DNA from: Chitinolyticbacter meiyuanensis
Lineage (GTDB): Bacteria > Pseudomonadota > Gammaproteobacteria > Burkholderiales > Chitinibacteraceae
Direction: 5' to 3'
Length of the DNA stretch: 64,000 nt
Assembly (NCBI RefSeq): GCF_008033135.1
Contig: NZ_CP041335.1
Span: 1,927,925 to 1,991,924 of the forward strand
Part shown: positions 17,357-27,182 of the stretch, piece by piece
Numbering within the stretch: position 1 is the stretch's first letter
How the letters are laid out: each line of letters starts with the position of its first letter
Position numbers and translations under genes: made by a program
Notes under the pieces: model-generated
Database searches by the model: none
Seen by the model: only the letters and a program-made list of their open reading frames with translations
What the model was told of the DNA's origin: nothing

Positions 17357-17569
17357 ATGCCTTCTGTACGCGTTAAAGAAAACGAGCCGTTTGAAGTTGC
17401 GATGCGCCGCTTCAAGCGCTCGGTAGAAAAGACCGGCCTGCTCACCGAACTGCGTTCGCGCGAGTTCTACGAGAAGCCCACTGCCGAACGCAAGCGCAAG
17501 CTGGCCGCAGCCGTAAAGCGCAACTACAAGCGTCTGCGCAGCCAACAGCTGCCGCCGAAGCTGTACTAA
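17357..17569 (+). CDS. rpsU: 30S ribosomal protein bS21
   Basis: A 70-residue, strongly basic protein starting [20 protein letters not shown] and ending in QLPPKLY. bS21 sits near the anti-Shine-Dalgarno region of the 30S subunit. It is the first gene of the rpsU-dnaG-rpoD macromolecular synthesis operon. A terminator-like hairpin at 17594 directly follows, as in E. coli, where it lowers transcription into dnaG. Confidence 0.97.
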   Translation: MPSVRVKENEPFEVAMRRFKRSVEKTGLLTELRSREFYEKPTAERKRKLAAAVKRNYKRLRSQQLPPKLY

Positions 17570-17593
17570 GACTCGACCGCGTTCGGGTTTCGA

Positions 17594-17620
17594 AAAGGCC
17601 GCCATCGAGCGGCCTTTCCG
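17594..17620 (+). terminator. Terminator/attenuator between rpsU and yqeY
   Basis: AAAGGCCGC and GCGGCCTTT form a 9-bp stem with a CATCGA loop; the following T-rich stretch is interrupted. It probably reduces read-through from rpsU into the rest of the operon. Confidence 0.75.
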
Positions 17621-17702
17621 TCTTTCTGCCATCTTCTTCTATCTGGTCGACCATCGCCGCTGTTCTGCGGTCGGTCGGCCTGTTTTGTCTACAGGAGTGT
17701 CC

Positions 17703-18143
17703 ATGAGCCTCAAGGCCCGTATCCAGGAAGCGATGAAGACCGCCATGAAGGAGCGCCAGACCGAGCGCCTCGGCGTGATCCGCCTGATGATGGCGGCGAT
17801 CAAGCAACGCGAGGTCGACGAGCGTATCGAGCTCGACGATGCCGCAGTGATCGCGGTGATCGACAAGATGCTCAAGCAGCGCAAGGACAGCATCGAGCAA
17901 TACGAGGCGGCCCAGCGTCAGGACCTGGCTGATAAGGAAAAGGCGGAAGTGGCCGTGCTGCTTGATTTCATGCCGCAGCGCCTGTCTGATGCCGAAGTGA
18001 TCGCTGCCATTGATGTGGTAATTGCCGCTCACGGCAAGACTCCGGCCGCGATGGGCAAGATCATGGCGGATCTCAAGGGTCAACTCGCCGGTCGTGCCGA
18101 CATGGGCGAGGTCAGCAAGCTCGTCAAGGCGCGGATGGCTTGA
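17703..18143 (+). CDS. yqeY: GatB/YqeY domain-containing protein
   Basis: A 146-residue helical protein starting MSLKARIQEAMKTAMK, of the YqeY family related to the C-terminal tRNA-binding domain of GatB. It has RLGVIRLMMAAIKQREVD near residues 22-39 and GKIMADLKG near the C-terminus. The start is preceded by AGGAG. YqeY is often inserted between rpsU and dnaG. Its cellular role is unclear; tRNA binding is suggested by the fold. Confidence 0.92.
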   Translation: MSLKARIQEAMKTAMKERQTERLGVIRLMMAAIKQREVDERIELDDAAVIAVIDKMLKQRKDSIEQYEAAQRQDLADKEKAEVAVLLDFMPQRLSDAEVIAAIDVVIAAHGKTPAAMGKIMADLKGQLAGRADMGEVSKLVKARMA

Positions 18144-18592
18144 TCCCGGTCCGATTGGCAACGGCGTCCGACCTGCCGGCAATGCTTGCACTGATGGCGG
18201 CGCTGAACCCGGATGACCCGGTGCTCGACGATGCCGAGGCGCAGGTTACCTGGTCGCGCCTGCTAGCGCAGCCGGGTGTTTCGGTGTGGCTGGCGGAGGC
18301 GGACGACGGCGTGGCCGCGGCGAGCTGCACTGCCATCATCGTGCCCAACCTCACGCGCGGGGCGCGCTCGTACGCGTTGATCGAGAACGTGGTCACGCTG
18401 CCCGGCTACCGGCGACAGGGTTTGGCCCGCGCGGTGTTGGCCACGGCGGTGGCACATGCCTGGCAGGCCGATTGCTACAAGGTGATGCTGTCGACCAGCG
18501 CGCGCGATCCCGGCGTCGTCGATTTCTATCGCTACTGCGGTTTTCGCGATGGCATCAAGACCGGCTTCGTCGCTACGGCTCCGACGGCATAA
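18140..18592 (+). CDS. GNAT-family acetyltransferase inside the dnaG operon
   Basis: A 150-residue protein of the GNAT fold with the acetyl-CoA motif YRRQGLARAVL (near residue 91) and FYRYCGFRDG near the C-terminus. The probable start is a TTG at 18140 that overlaps the yqeY stop (TTGA), and the gene ends directly against the dnaG ATG, so it is tightly built into the operon. The acceptor substrate is unknown. Confidence 0.85.
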   Translation: MIPVRLATASDLPAMLALMAALNPDDPVLDDAEAQVTWSRLLAQPGVSVWLAEADDGVAAASCTAIIVPNLTRGARSYALIENVVTLPGYRRQGLARAVLATAVAHAWQADCYKVMLSTSARDPGVVDFYRYCGFRDGIKTGFVATAPTA

Positions 18593-20476
18593 ATGGCACG
18601 CATCCCCGATTCCTTCATCCAGGACCTGCTCGGCCGCGTCGACATTGTCGACGTGATCGAGCGCTACCTGCCGCTGAAGAAGGCGGGGCAGAATTACGCC
18701 GCCTGCTGCCCGTTCCACAAGGAAAAGTCTCCATCGTTCACCGTCAGTCCCACCAAGCAGTTCTATCACTGCTTCGGCTGCGGGGCGCACGGCTCGGCGA
18801 TCGGCTTCGTCATGGAGTACGAGGGGTTGTCCTACCCCGAGTCGATCCGCAAGCTCGCCGACATCGTCGGCGTGCAAGTGCCGCAGGAAGAGGGTGGCAT
18901 ACCGAGCGGCCCCAAGACCGAGCCGGGCGTGTTCGATGTGTTGAAGGCTGCCAGCGATTTCTATCGCCAGCAGCTCAAGACCGCACCACAAGCCATCGCC
19001 TATCTGAAGGGGCGTGGGCTGGAGGGGCGGACCGCGGCGCGCTACGGCCTCGGCTATGCGCCGGGTGGGCAGGGCTTGAAGGCGGTGTTCGAGGACTACG
19101 ACTGGAACAAGCTGCTGGTCGAGGCCGGTCTTGTGGGGCTGGATGAGGAAGCGCATCGCCGCTACGACCGTTTCCGTGACCGGGTGATGTTCCCCATCTT
19201 CAATCAGCGCGGCTCGGTCATCGGTTTTGGTGGTCGGGTGATGGGCGATGCCAAGCCCAAGTATTTGAATTCGCCGGAAACACCGGTGTTCGAGAAGGGG
19301 CGGGAGCTGTATGGCCTGACCCAGGCCCGCGCGGCCATCCGCGATGTTGGCCGGGTGCTGGTGGTCGAAGGCTATATGGACGTGGTAATGCTGGCACAGC
19401 ACGGCGTCGAATATGCCGTGGCAACGCTGGGCACTGCCTGCACGCCAGAACATCTGAAGAAGCTGATCAAGCTCGCTGACGACGTGGTGTTCTGCTTCGA
19501 CGGCGACAAGGCCGGCCGTCGCGCCGCCTGGCGTGCGCTGGAAAACAGCCTCGACATCCTGGCCGATGGCAAGAAGCTAACGTTTTTGTTCCTGCCTGAA
19601 GAGCACGATCCGGACTCCTACGTGCAGGCCTTCGGGCGTGAGCGTTTCGAGCAGCTCGTGGTGCAGGAGGCAACGCCACTGGCGCAGTTCATGCTGCGCG
19701 AACTGGCGAGCCAGGTCGAGCTGGAAACCGAGGAAGGCCGGGCGCGGCTGATCCATCTGGCCAAGCCCTTGCTGGCGCGGGTGAAGGCCCCTGCGTACGC
19801 CGTGATGTTGAAGAAGCGGCTGGGGCAATTGTGCCGCTTGGAACTGGTCGAACTCGACCACATCTTGGAAGGACGGACCAGCGATGTGGCCGCGCCGGAA
19901 TTAGCGCCACCGCAAGAGCGCCGCCGACGGGACGGCAACGACTGGCAGCCTCGGGGCGAGCGTGGCTGGAAGCGTGATGGCCGCCGCGAGCGGCCAGTGC
20001 TCGCACCGGTGAAGGTGCGGCAGGACCCTTATGAACGGCTGTTGCACTTGGTGCTGGCTGATCCGGCGCTGGCGCGAGATGGCGATCCGGTGTGGATCGG
20101 CTGGCAGGATGAAGGCAAGGCCAGGCTGACGCGTGCAGTGTTGAGCGCAGCCCGGGATTACGGGCAGTTCGATTCGGGCATGCAGCTGGTCGAACTGTGG
20201 CGTGGCGAGGTGGAGTTCGAGCAGTTGCTGACATTGTCGGCACAGGCGAACAACCTGTTCGGCAAAGGGCAGGCGGATCGCGAATTGTTGCAGAAGGAGT
20301 TTGCCGAGACGCTGGCGGTGCTCGGGCAGTCGATGGCGCTAGCGACTACACTGGACCGCAAGTCCCAGCTCGAGTATCGGGCCGCGCATGGTGGCCTGAC
20401 CGAAGACGAAAAGCAGGAATACATCGCCCTGGTGGCGGCAGAACAACAACAGAAGCGACAAAAATTTCAGCGGTGA
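18593..20476 (+). CDS. dnaG: DNA primase
   Basis: A 627-residue primase. The N-terminal CHC2 zinc finger has Cys39, His42, Cys60 and Cys63. The catalytic TOPRIM domain includes VVEGYMDVVML and FDGDKAGRRAA. A Pro/Arg-rich linker near residues 440-475 leads to the C-terminal DnaB-helicase-interacting domain. It makes RNA primers for replication. It starts one base after the stop of the GNAT gene. Confidence 0.97.
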   Translation: MARIPDSFIQDLLGRVDIVDVIERYLPLKKAGQNYAACCPFHKEKSPSFTVSPTKQFYHCFGCGAHGSAIGFVMEYEGLSYPESIRKLADIVGVQVPQEEGGIPSGPKTEPGVFDVLKAASDFYRQQLKTAPQAIAYLKGRGLEGRTAARYGLGYAPGGQGLKAVFEDYDWNKLLVEAGLVGLDEEAHRRYDRFRDRVMFPIFNQRGSVIGFGGRVMGDAKPKYLNSPETPVFEKGRELYGLTQARAAIRDVGRVLVVEGYMDVVMLAQHGVEYAVATLGTACTPEHLKKLIKLADDVVFCFDGDKAGRRAAWRALENSLDILADGKKLTFLFLPEEHDPDSYVQAFGRERFEQLVVQEATPLAQFMLRELASQVELETEEGRARLIHLAKPLLARVKAPAYAVMLKKRLGQLCRLELVELDHILEGRTSDVAAPELAPPQERRRRDGNDWQPRGERGWKRDGRRERPVLAPVKVRQDPYERLLHLVLADPALARDGDPVWIGWQDEGKARLTRAVLSAARDYGQFDSGMQLVELWRGEVEFEQLLTLSAQANNLFGKGQADRELLQKEFAETLAVLGQSMALATTLDRKSQLEYRAAHGGLTEDEKQEYIALVAAEQQQKRQKFQR

Positions 20477-20512
20477 TCGGAATCTATACGGCGGCAACTG
20501 GTCGTACCGATC

Positions 20513-20521
20513 TGATATAAT
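20513..20521 (+). promoter_or_regulatory. Extended -10 promoter before rpoD
   Basis: TGATATAAT is a perfect extended -10 element (TGnTATAAT), 38 bp upstream of the rpoD start, with no good -35 box. It would give rpoD a second transcript besides the operon message. Confidence 0.65.
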
Positions 20522-20558
20522 CCTCGGTTTTTCCGAATCTTTCTGAGTCCCGAGACAC

Positions 20559-22502
<1,944 letters not shown>

Positions 22503-22514
22503 TCGGATGCGATG

Positions 22515-22551
22515 ACAACAAAAAACCCGGCTTCGGCCGGGTTTTTTGTTG
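22515..22551 (+). terminator. Strong intrinsic terminator after rpoD
   Basis: An 11-bp stem (AAAAACCCGGC/GCCGGGTTTTT) with a TTCG tetraloop lies within an almost perfect palindrome with A and T runs, so it can act on both strands. It separates rpoD from the convergent tRNA gene. Confidence 0.92.
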
Positions 22552-22604
22552 TGCCGCGAACGGCAGTAACGAAAAGCCCCGGCAGTGCCGGGGCTTTCTG
22601 ATCT

Positions 22605-22928
22605 TGGTGGGCCTCCCGAGAGTCGAACTCGGCACCAACGGATTCAAGTTACGACGGGTTTCCCCATCACCTTGGACTATCTCATCATCTTCGCCGGCAC
22701 TTCGGCCGCGGTCAGATGTCGGGCGCTCGAGGCGGTGATTAAGGGGGCTCTACCCCTCCGCTAGTCTCTGCACCTTCCGGAGCTGTAGCTCCGGCTTGGC
22801 TCAGGATTGCCATGGGCACATGTGCCGTTAGGTTTCCCTGAGTTCACCCGATTTGCAATCGCCATTTCTGGCGAAGGTCACTCTTTCTGAATGAGTCCGC
22901 TGCTCTAACCAACATGAGCTAGAGGCCC
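22605..22928 (-). tRNA. tRNA with CAU anticodon (probably tRNA-Ile2), split by a group I intron
   Basis: The exons are 22928-22891 and 22644-22605. Joined, they give a 78-nt tRNA with encoded CCA: acceptor stem GGGCCTC/GAGGCCC, discriminator A, D arm GCTC/GAGC, anticodon stem GCGGA/TCCGT, loop CTCATAA, and T arm CCGAG/CTCGG with TTCGACT. The intron lies directly 3' of the CAU anticodon (between positions 36 and 37). CAU could be elongator Met or lysidine-modified Ile2; Ile2 is favoured because the known Azoarcus intron of this type sits at the same site in tRNA-Ile(CAU). The D loop has one extra base, and positions 15 and 48 are unusual. Confidence 0.88.
22645..22890 (-). ncRNA. Group I self-splicing intron (IC3-like), 246 nt, in tRNA anticodon loop
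   Basis: Read on the minus strand, the 5' exon ends in CAU and the intron ends in G, the expected U-G splice-site pair. GUGA at 22878-22881 can pair with the exon UCAU as the internal guide. P2 (TCGCCA-GAAA-TGGCGA) and P9 (GATGGG-GAAA-CCCGTC) are both capped by GAAA tetraloops. The P6 hairpin CCGGAGC/GCTCCGG and P8 GGGG/CCCC are visible, and the P7 strands GACTA and TAGTC flank P3/P8 as in group I cores, with GCAGAGACTA and GATAGTCC conserved. It encodes no protein. It is about 40 nt longer than the 205-nt Azoarcus intron, mostly between P8 and the 3' strand of P7. Confidence 0.88.
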
Positions 22929-23449
22929 GAGGGCGAGACTATGCCACAACTCGGCTGGTTTGTGGCGATGTAGGCGGCATCAACCCGCCTACCTTTGGCC
23001 CGGCAAATGAGGACATGCAGCCGAAGGTTTTCGGCCGGCTGTCCGACGACGGCCGGAGCGGGTGGTATGCGCAAGGCATTGCTTACCACCGCTCAATCAG
23101 GAAATCGTGTCGATTATCTGAAATAGTTGGCTTTTGTAAGGTTTGTAATTATCAGTAAGTGAAAAAATTAGCAAATAGAATATTAGATTTTAATTGAATA
23201 ATTGTGTAGTGCAGCATTCATGGATTCAACTTCGACATGTAGCATATCCGTAATGGGTTACATGCCATCATGGCTTTAAGTCTTTGAAAATCAGTGTTTT
23301 CGTAAATTTTTGTGATGAATTCACGTTGGCTGGCGATGAACGTCATGGCGAGAATGTCATCACGTCGTAAAATTGGTGCGCTTTGATGGAGCGCAATTGG
23401 TGCGTTGCGACATGCGCGGTAGATGGCGAATTGACGCGAAAGAACAACT
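22929..23449. other. 521-bp AT-rich intergenic region before the polysaccharide operon
   Basis: No supported gene. The left part should hold the promoter of the minus-strand tRNA gene. From about 23100 to 23360 the sequence turns clearly AT-rich compared with its neighbours. Two copies of AATTGGTGCG lie at 23371-23380 and 23395-23404, 24 bp apart, about 50-80 bp upstream of epsL, and may be regulator sites. I found no convincing -35/-10 or sigma-54 promoter. Confidence 0.5.
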
Positions 23450-24676
23450 TTGAAACAATTGTCGAAAATTTCTCTGGCTGTAAAGTTTTGTGGGCTGGTT
23501 CACACGTTGAGACCTTGGAGCGGTGGTTTGCTTGTTGGCGTGTTGGCCTTGCCAGCTTGGGCGGCCTACGACCCGACGGACCCTGTGGTGCTCGAGGCCC
23601 AACTTGGTGTGCGCCACGACGACAACCTGTTTCGTCTGGGCGATGGCGTGGATCCGGTTGGGCGGCTTGGTGATGACCAGCGCAGCGATACCGTGATCGA
23701 GCCAAGGATGGCGTTACGCGGGCAATGGCCGGTATCACGGCAGGCGTTCTACGCCGATGCCGAGGTGTATCGGCCGATGTACCAGCATTACGACGATCTC
23801 GACTACACCGGCTGGCGCGGCGACTTCGGCTGGCGTTGGCAGGTGGGCAACGATTGGTCTGGGCGGCTCAGTTATGGTGATCGGGAGGCCTTGTCGTCGT
23901 TCGAGGACGTGTCGAGAGGCATCGTCGACATGTATCGCAACCGGCGCGGCGAGGCCCGGGCGGATTGGCAGCTGAACAGCCGCTGGATGGCCAGCGGCAG
24001 TGTCGAGGTGTCGAGCGAACGGCATGACACCCGGCAGGACCTCGATTATGACCAGACCCGCTGGACGCTGGGCATGACGGCAAGTACCGGCAAGGGTAGT
24101 CAGGTCGGGGTGCAGGCGAGTTACGCCGAGCTGGAGTATCGCGAGCCTTTACCAAGCTTGGTGGTCGACCGGCGCGGTTTTCGTCAGCAAGGTATCGATC
24201 TGGTATGGCAGTGGCCGGTAACGGCGCTGACCCAGTTGGGTGGCAGCATCGGCTGGGCGCAATGGGAGCGGTTCGAGGGTGGCGATGCGAGCGACAACTT
24301 CGTCGGTGCATTGAATGCCACCTGGAAGCCGATCAATCGGCTGGAGCTGGGGCTTGAGTTGTCGCGCAGTTTCGATGACCCAGGTCAGAACCTGGTGCGA
24401 CGGATCATCGACCGCTACCAGCTGGAGGCAAGTTACGCAGCAACCAGCAAGATCGACTTGCGGCTGACAGCCCGGCGGGAAGATCGCGAGGCTGCGCGGA
24501 GCGAAATTGCAGGATTGGACGACAGTACCACCTATTTCCGGGCCGGTATCGACTACCAGCTGCATCGGGCCATCACGGCGCAGGCCTATGCGCAATGGCA
24601 GCAGCGGGACGCCGATCTATCCACGCAGGACTACGACAGCACGGTGTATGGCGCCAGCTTGCTGGGCCGATTCTGA
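23450..24676 (+). CDS. epsL: EpsL-like outer-membrane beta-barrel protein of the exosortase-B polysaccharide locus
   Basis: A 408-residue protein with a long signal peptide ending LPAWA (residues about 35-39). The mature part is rich in alternating aromatic/charged beta strands and ends in a C-terminal aromatic residue (LLGRF), as in outer-membrane barrels. The opening EAQLGVRHDDNLFRL resembles the EpsL family found with exosortase B. It probably forms the outer-membrane channel for the polysaccharide. The start is likely TTG at 23450, and no ATG fits; the exact N-terminus is uncertain. It is the first gene of the operon. Confidence 0.82.
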   Translation: MKQLSKISLAVKFCGLVHTLRPWSGGLLVGVLALPAWAAYDPTDPVVLEAQLGVRHDDNLFRLGDGVDPVGRLGDDQRSDTVIEPRMALRGQWPVSRQAFYADAEVYRPMYQHYDDLDYTGWRGDFGWRWQVGNDWSGRLSYGDREALSSFEDVSRGIVDMYRNRRGEARADWQLNSRWMASGSVEVSSERHDTRQDLDYDQTRWTLGMTASTGKGSQVGVQASYAELEYREPLPSLVVDRRGFRQQGIDLVWQWPVTALTQLGGSIGWAQWERFEGGDASDNFVGALNATWKPINRLELGLELSRSFDDPGQNLVRRIIDRYQLEASYAATSKIDLRLTARREDREAARSEIAGLDDSTTYFRAGIDYQLHRAITAQAYAQWQQRDADLSTQDYDSTVYGASLLGRF

Positions 24677-24760
24677 ACAACAACAGCGGCGGGGACCCGA
24701 TCCCGGTCCCGAAAACGCGATAACGCCAGCCCTACCGGGAGGGCCACTGAGGTAACGGAC

Positions 24761-26239
24761 ATGAATGCAAATGCCGACTTGATCTTGCCGGCGCCGGCGG
24801 TGTTGCCGCTGCAACCCGGCGTCGCCCAACTGGCGGGACGTGATCAGCGCTTTGGCCAACTGGCCAATGCTGCGCCCATTGCCAGCTTCTGCAAGACCTT
24901 CCTTGACCCCGTGGTGGTGGTCGCCGTGTTCTACCTGCTGGCCATCCCATTCGAGGTAGCCTGGAACGGCTACCTGTTGGTGTGGGCGGCACTGGCCTTC
25001 CTGCTGACCTCGTTGTTGCTCGACGGCTCCTTCCTGTTTGTGCCCGGGATCAGCCGGCCGCTGATGGGCGTCGGCCGTTTCACTGCAGGCTGGCTGTGCG
25101 TGGTAGCTGCGTTATGGCTGCTTGGCCGCTTTTCCGGCTTCAATGCCTACCTCTATCCGCCATTCATGATCGCTTGGGTGGTGGCCGCGCCGCTGACGCT
25201 GCTGGCAGTGCACCTGCTGTTCCGCACGCTGCTGCTCAATCGCCGCGGTGATCTGGTTGCCACCCGTCGTGCCATCGTCGTCGGTGCCAATCCTGCAGGT
25301 CAGGCGCTGGCGCAGAAGATTCGCGACAACCCCGAACTCAAGCTCGAATTCCTTGGCTACTTCGATGATCGTGGTCTTGATCGGCTCGACCGGGTGCAGG
25401 AAGGCGAGCTGCTGGGGCGCCTGGAGCATCTGGCCGCCTATGCCAAGGAACACAATGTTCACCAGATCTACGTCTCGCTGCCGATGACCTCGCAGCCGCG
25501 GGTGCTGGCGTTGCTGGAGGATCTGAAGGACAGCACCTCCTCGATCTATTTCCTGCCCGATTTCTTCGTCTGCGATCTGATCCAGGCTCGGTTCGACCAC
25601 GTGGCAGGCATTCCGGTGGTGGCGGTGTGCGAAAGCCCCTTCGTTGGCATGTCCGGCATCGTCAAGCGCGTCTCGGACATCGTGCTGGCCTTGCTCATCC
25701 TCGCACTGATCTGGCCGATCATGCTCGGTGTCGCCATCGCGGTGAAGTTCACCTCTGCGGGGCCGGTGCTGTTCAAGCAACGCCGCTATGGCGCCGACGG
25801 TCAGAGCATCCTGGTCTACAAGTTCCGCTCGATGACGGTGATGGAAGACGGCGACAAGGTGACGCAGGCCAAGAAGAACGATCAGCGCCTGACCCCGATC
25901 GGCGGCTTCATCCGCAAGACCTCGCTCGATGAGCTGCCGCAGTTCATCAACGTGCTCGAAGGCAAGATGAGTATCGTCGGCCCGCGCCCGCACGCCAATG
26001 CCCACAACGAGATGTACCGCAAGCTGATCCCCGGCTACATGATCCGTCACAAGGTCAAGCCGGGCATCACCGGCTGGGCGCAGGTCAACGGTTACCGTGG
26101 CGAGACCGACACTATCGACAAGATGCAGCGTCGCATCGAATTCGATCTCGATTACCTGCGCAACTGGTCGTTCTGGCTCGATCTCAAGATCGTGCTGCAG
26201 ACGGCCACCTCGATGCTGCGCGACAAGCACGCCTATTAA
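24761..26239 (+). CDS. Undecaprenyl-phosphate glucose-phosphate transferase (initiating transferase)
   Basis: A 492-residue protein of the WcaJ/WbaP type. About four N-terminal transmembrane helices (residues 45-165) and a nucleotide-binding-like middle domain lead to a C-terminal catalytic domain. That domain holds a membrane helix (KRVSDIVLALLILALIWP), then KQRRYG, FRSM and KTSLDELPQF, and ends with GITGWAQVNGYRGET. It moves a sugar-1-phosphate, probably glucose, from UDP-sugar to the lipid carrier and so starts the repeat unit. Confidence 0.92.
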   Translation: MNANADLILPAPAVLPLQPGVAQLAGRDQRFGQLANAAPIASFCKTFLDPVVVVAVFYLLAIPFEVAWNGYLLVWAALAFLLTSLLLDGSFLFVPGISRPLMGVGRFTAGWLCVVAALWLLGRFSGFNAYLYPPFMIAWVVAAPLTLLAVHLLFRTLLLNRRGDLVATRRAIVVGANPAGQALAQKIRDNPELKLEFLGYFDDRGLDRLDRVQEGELLGRLEHLAAYAKEHNVHQIYVSLPMTSQPRVLALLEDLKDSTSSIYFLPDFFVCDLIQARFDHVAGIPVVAVCESPFVGMSGIVKRVSDIVLALLILALIWPIMLGVAIAVKFTSAGPVLFKQRRYGADGQSILVYKFRSMTVMEDGDKVTQAKKNDQRLTPIGGFIRKTSLDELPQFINVLEGKMSIVGPRPHANAHNEMYRKLIPGYMIRHKVKPGITGWAQVNGYRGETDTIDKMQRRIEFDLDYLRNWSFWLDLKIVLQTATSMLRDKHAY

Positions 26240-26270
26240 GCCCATGCCTTTATTCCACGGACATCACGCC

Positions 26271-27146
26271 ATGCCCCAGTTTCACCCTGCGCGCGGCTTC
26301 GCCGCCCTGATCCTGCTCGCCCTGCTGACTGCTTGCAGCGGCGAAAAGCCCAGCTCACCGAGCCAGGTGCTCGCGCGCGTCAACGACACCGAAATCACCG
26401 GCCTGCAACTCAATTACGTACTGGCGCACCAAGGCCGTCCTGGCAAGGACGAGAACGCTGCGCGGCAAGCCGCACTGGACCAGCTGGTCGATCAGGAGCT
26501 GCTGGTACAGCAGGCCGTCAAGCAAAAACTCGATCGTGATCCGACGGTGCTGCAGGCGATCGAACACGCGCGCCGGCAGGTATTGGCGCAGGCTGCCGCC
26601 GAACGGTTGCTGGCACAGAAGACTCCGAGTTCCGAAGACATCACCGAGTTCTACCGTGCCCATCCTGCGCTGTTCGAAGGTCGCAAGGTCTATCGCTTTG
26701 CCGCGTTCTCGGTGGCGCAAAAGGCGTTGCCGGAGAACGTGACCAGCCAGCTCGACGCCGCCAAGACGCCGGAGGAAGTGCGCGCGGTGCTCAATGCCGG
26801 TGGCGTCGAATTCCAGGCAACCGAGATGAAGCGCGCTGCCGAGCAGCTCCCGCTGCCCATGCTCGATCAGATCGACGCATCGCATCCGGGCGATATCGTC
26901 GCGCTCCCTGATGGCGATCGCCTGTTGCTGCTGCAGCACCTGAGTGCCGATGCCGCCCCGCTGAACGAGAAACAGGCCGAGCCCTTCATCCGCAGCTATC
27001 TGCAGAACACCCGGATGCAGGAAGAAGCGCGCCAGCAACTCGCGGGTTTGCGCGCCGCAGCCAAGGTCGAGTATGTAAAGCGGTTTGCTGCCCAGCCGGC
27101 CGCACCGCGTGATGCCGCCGTGCAACCGGGGCAGACCAAGTTGTAA
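26271..27146 (+). CDS. epsD: EpsD-family lipoprotein, parvulin/SurA-like peptidyl-prolyl isomerase
   Basis: A 291-residue lipoprotein with lipobox LTAC near residue 22. After the lipobox come SurA-like features: VARVNDTEI-type segment, a helical chaperone region, and a rotamase-like region near residues 125-220. It belongs to the EpsD peptidyl-prolyl isomerase family of exosortase-B loci, probably a periplasmic chaperone for the export machinery. The ATG at 26271 is preferred because it places the signal at the N-terminus; the ATG at 26244 is possible. Confidence 0.82.
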   Translation: MPQFHPARGFAALILLALLTACSGEKPSSPSQVLARVNDTEITGLQLNYVLAHQGRPGKDENAARQAALDQLVDQELLVQQAVKQKLDRDPTVLQAIEHARRQVLAQAAAERLLAQKTPSSEDITEFYRAHPALFEGRKVYRFAAFSVAQKALPENVTSQLDAAKTPEEVRAVLNAGGVEFQATEMKRAAEQLPLPMLDQIDASHPGDIVALPDGDRLLLLQHLSADAAPLNEKQAEPFIRSYLQNTRMQEEARQQLAGLRAAAKVEYVKRFAAQPAAPRDAAVQPGQTKL

Positions 27147-27182
27147 TCCGCGCGCCTGCCGGCGCGCACAGAGGTGGAAAAA

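Noticed and set aside
22645..22890. Homing endonuclease within the intron
   Set aside because: The intron is only 246 nt and has no open frame of relevant length.
22929..23449. Sigma-54 promoter for the EPS operon
   Set aside because: No GG-N10-GC element with the expected flanking bases was found near epsL.
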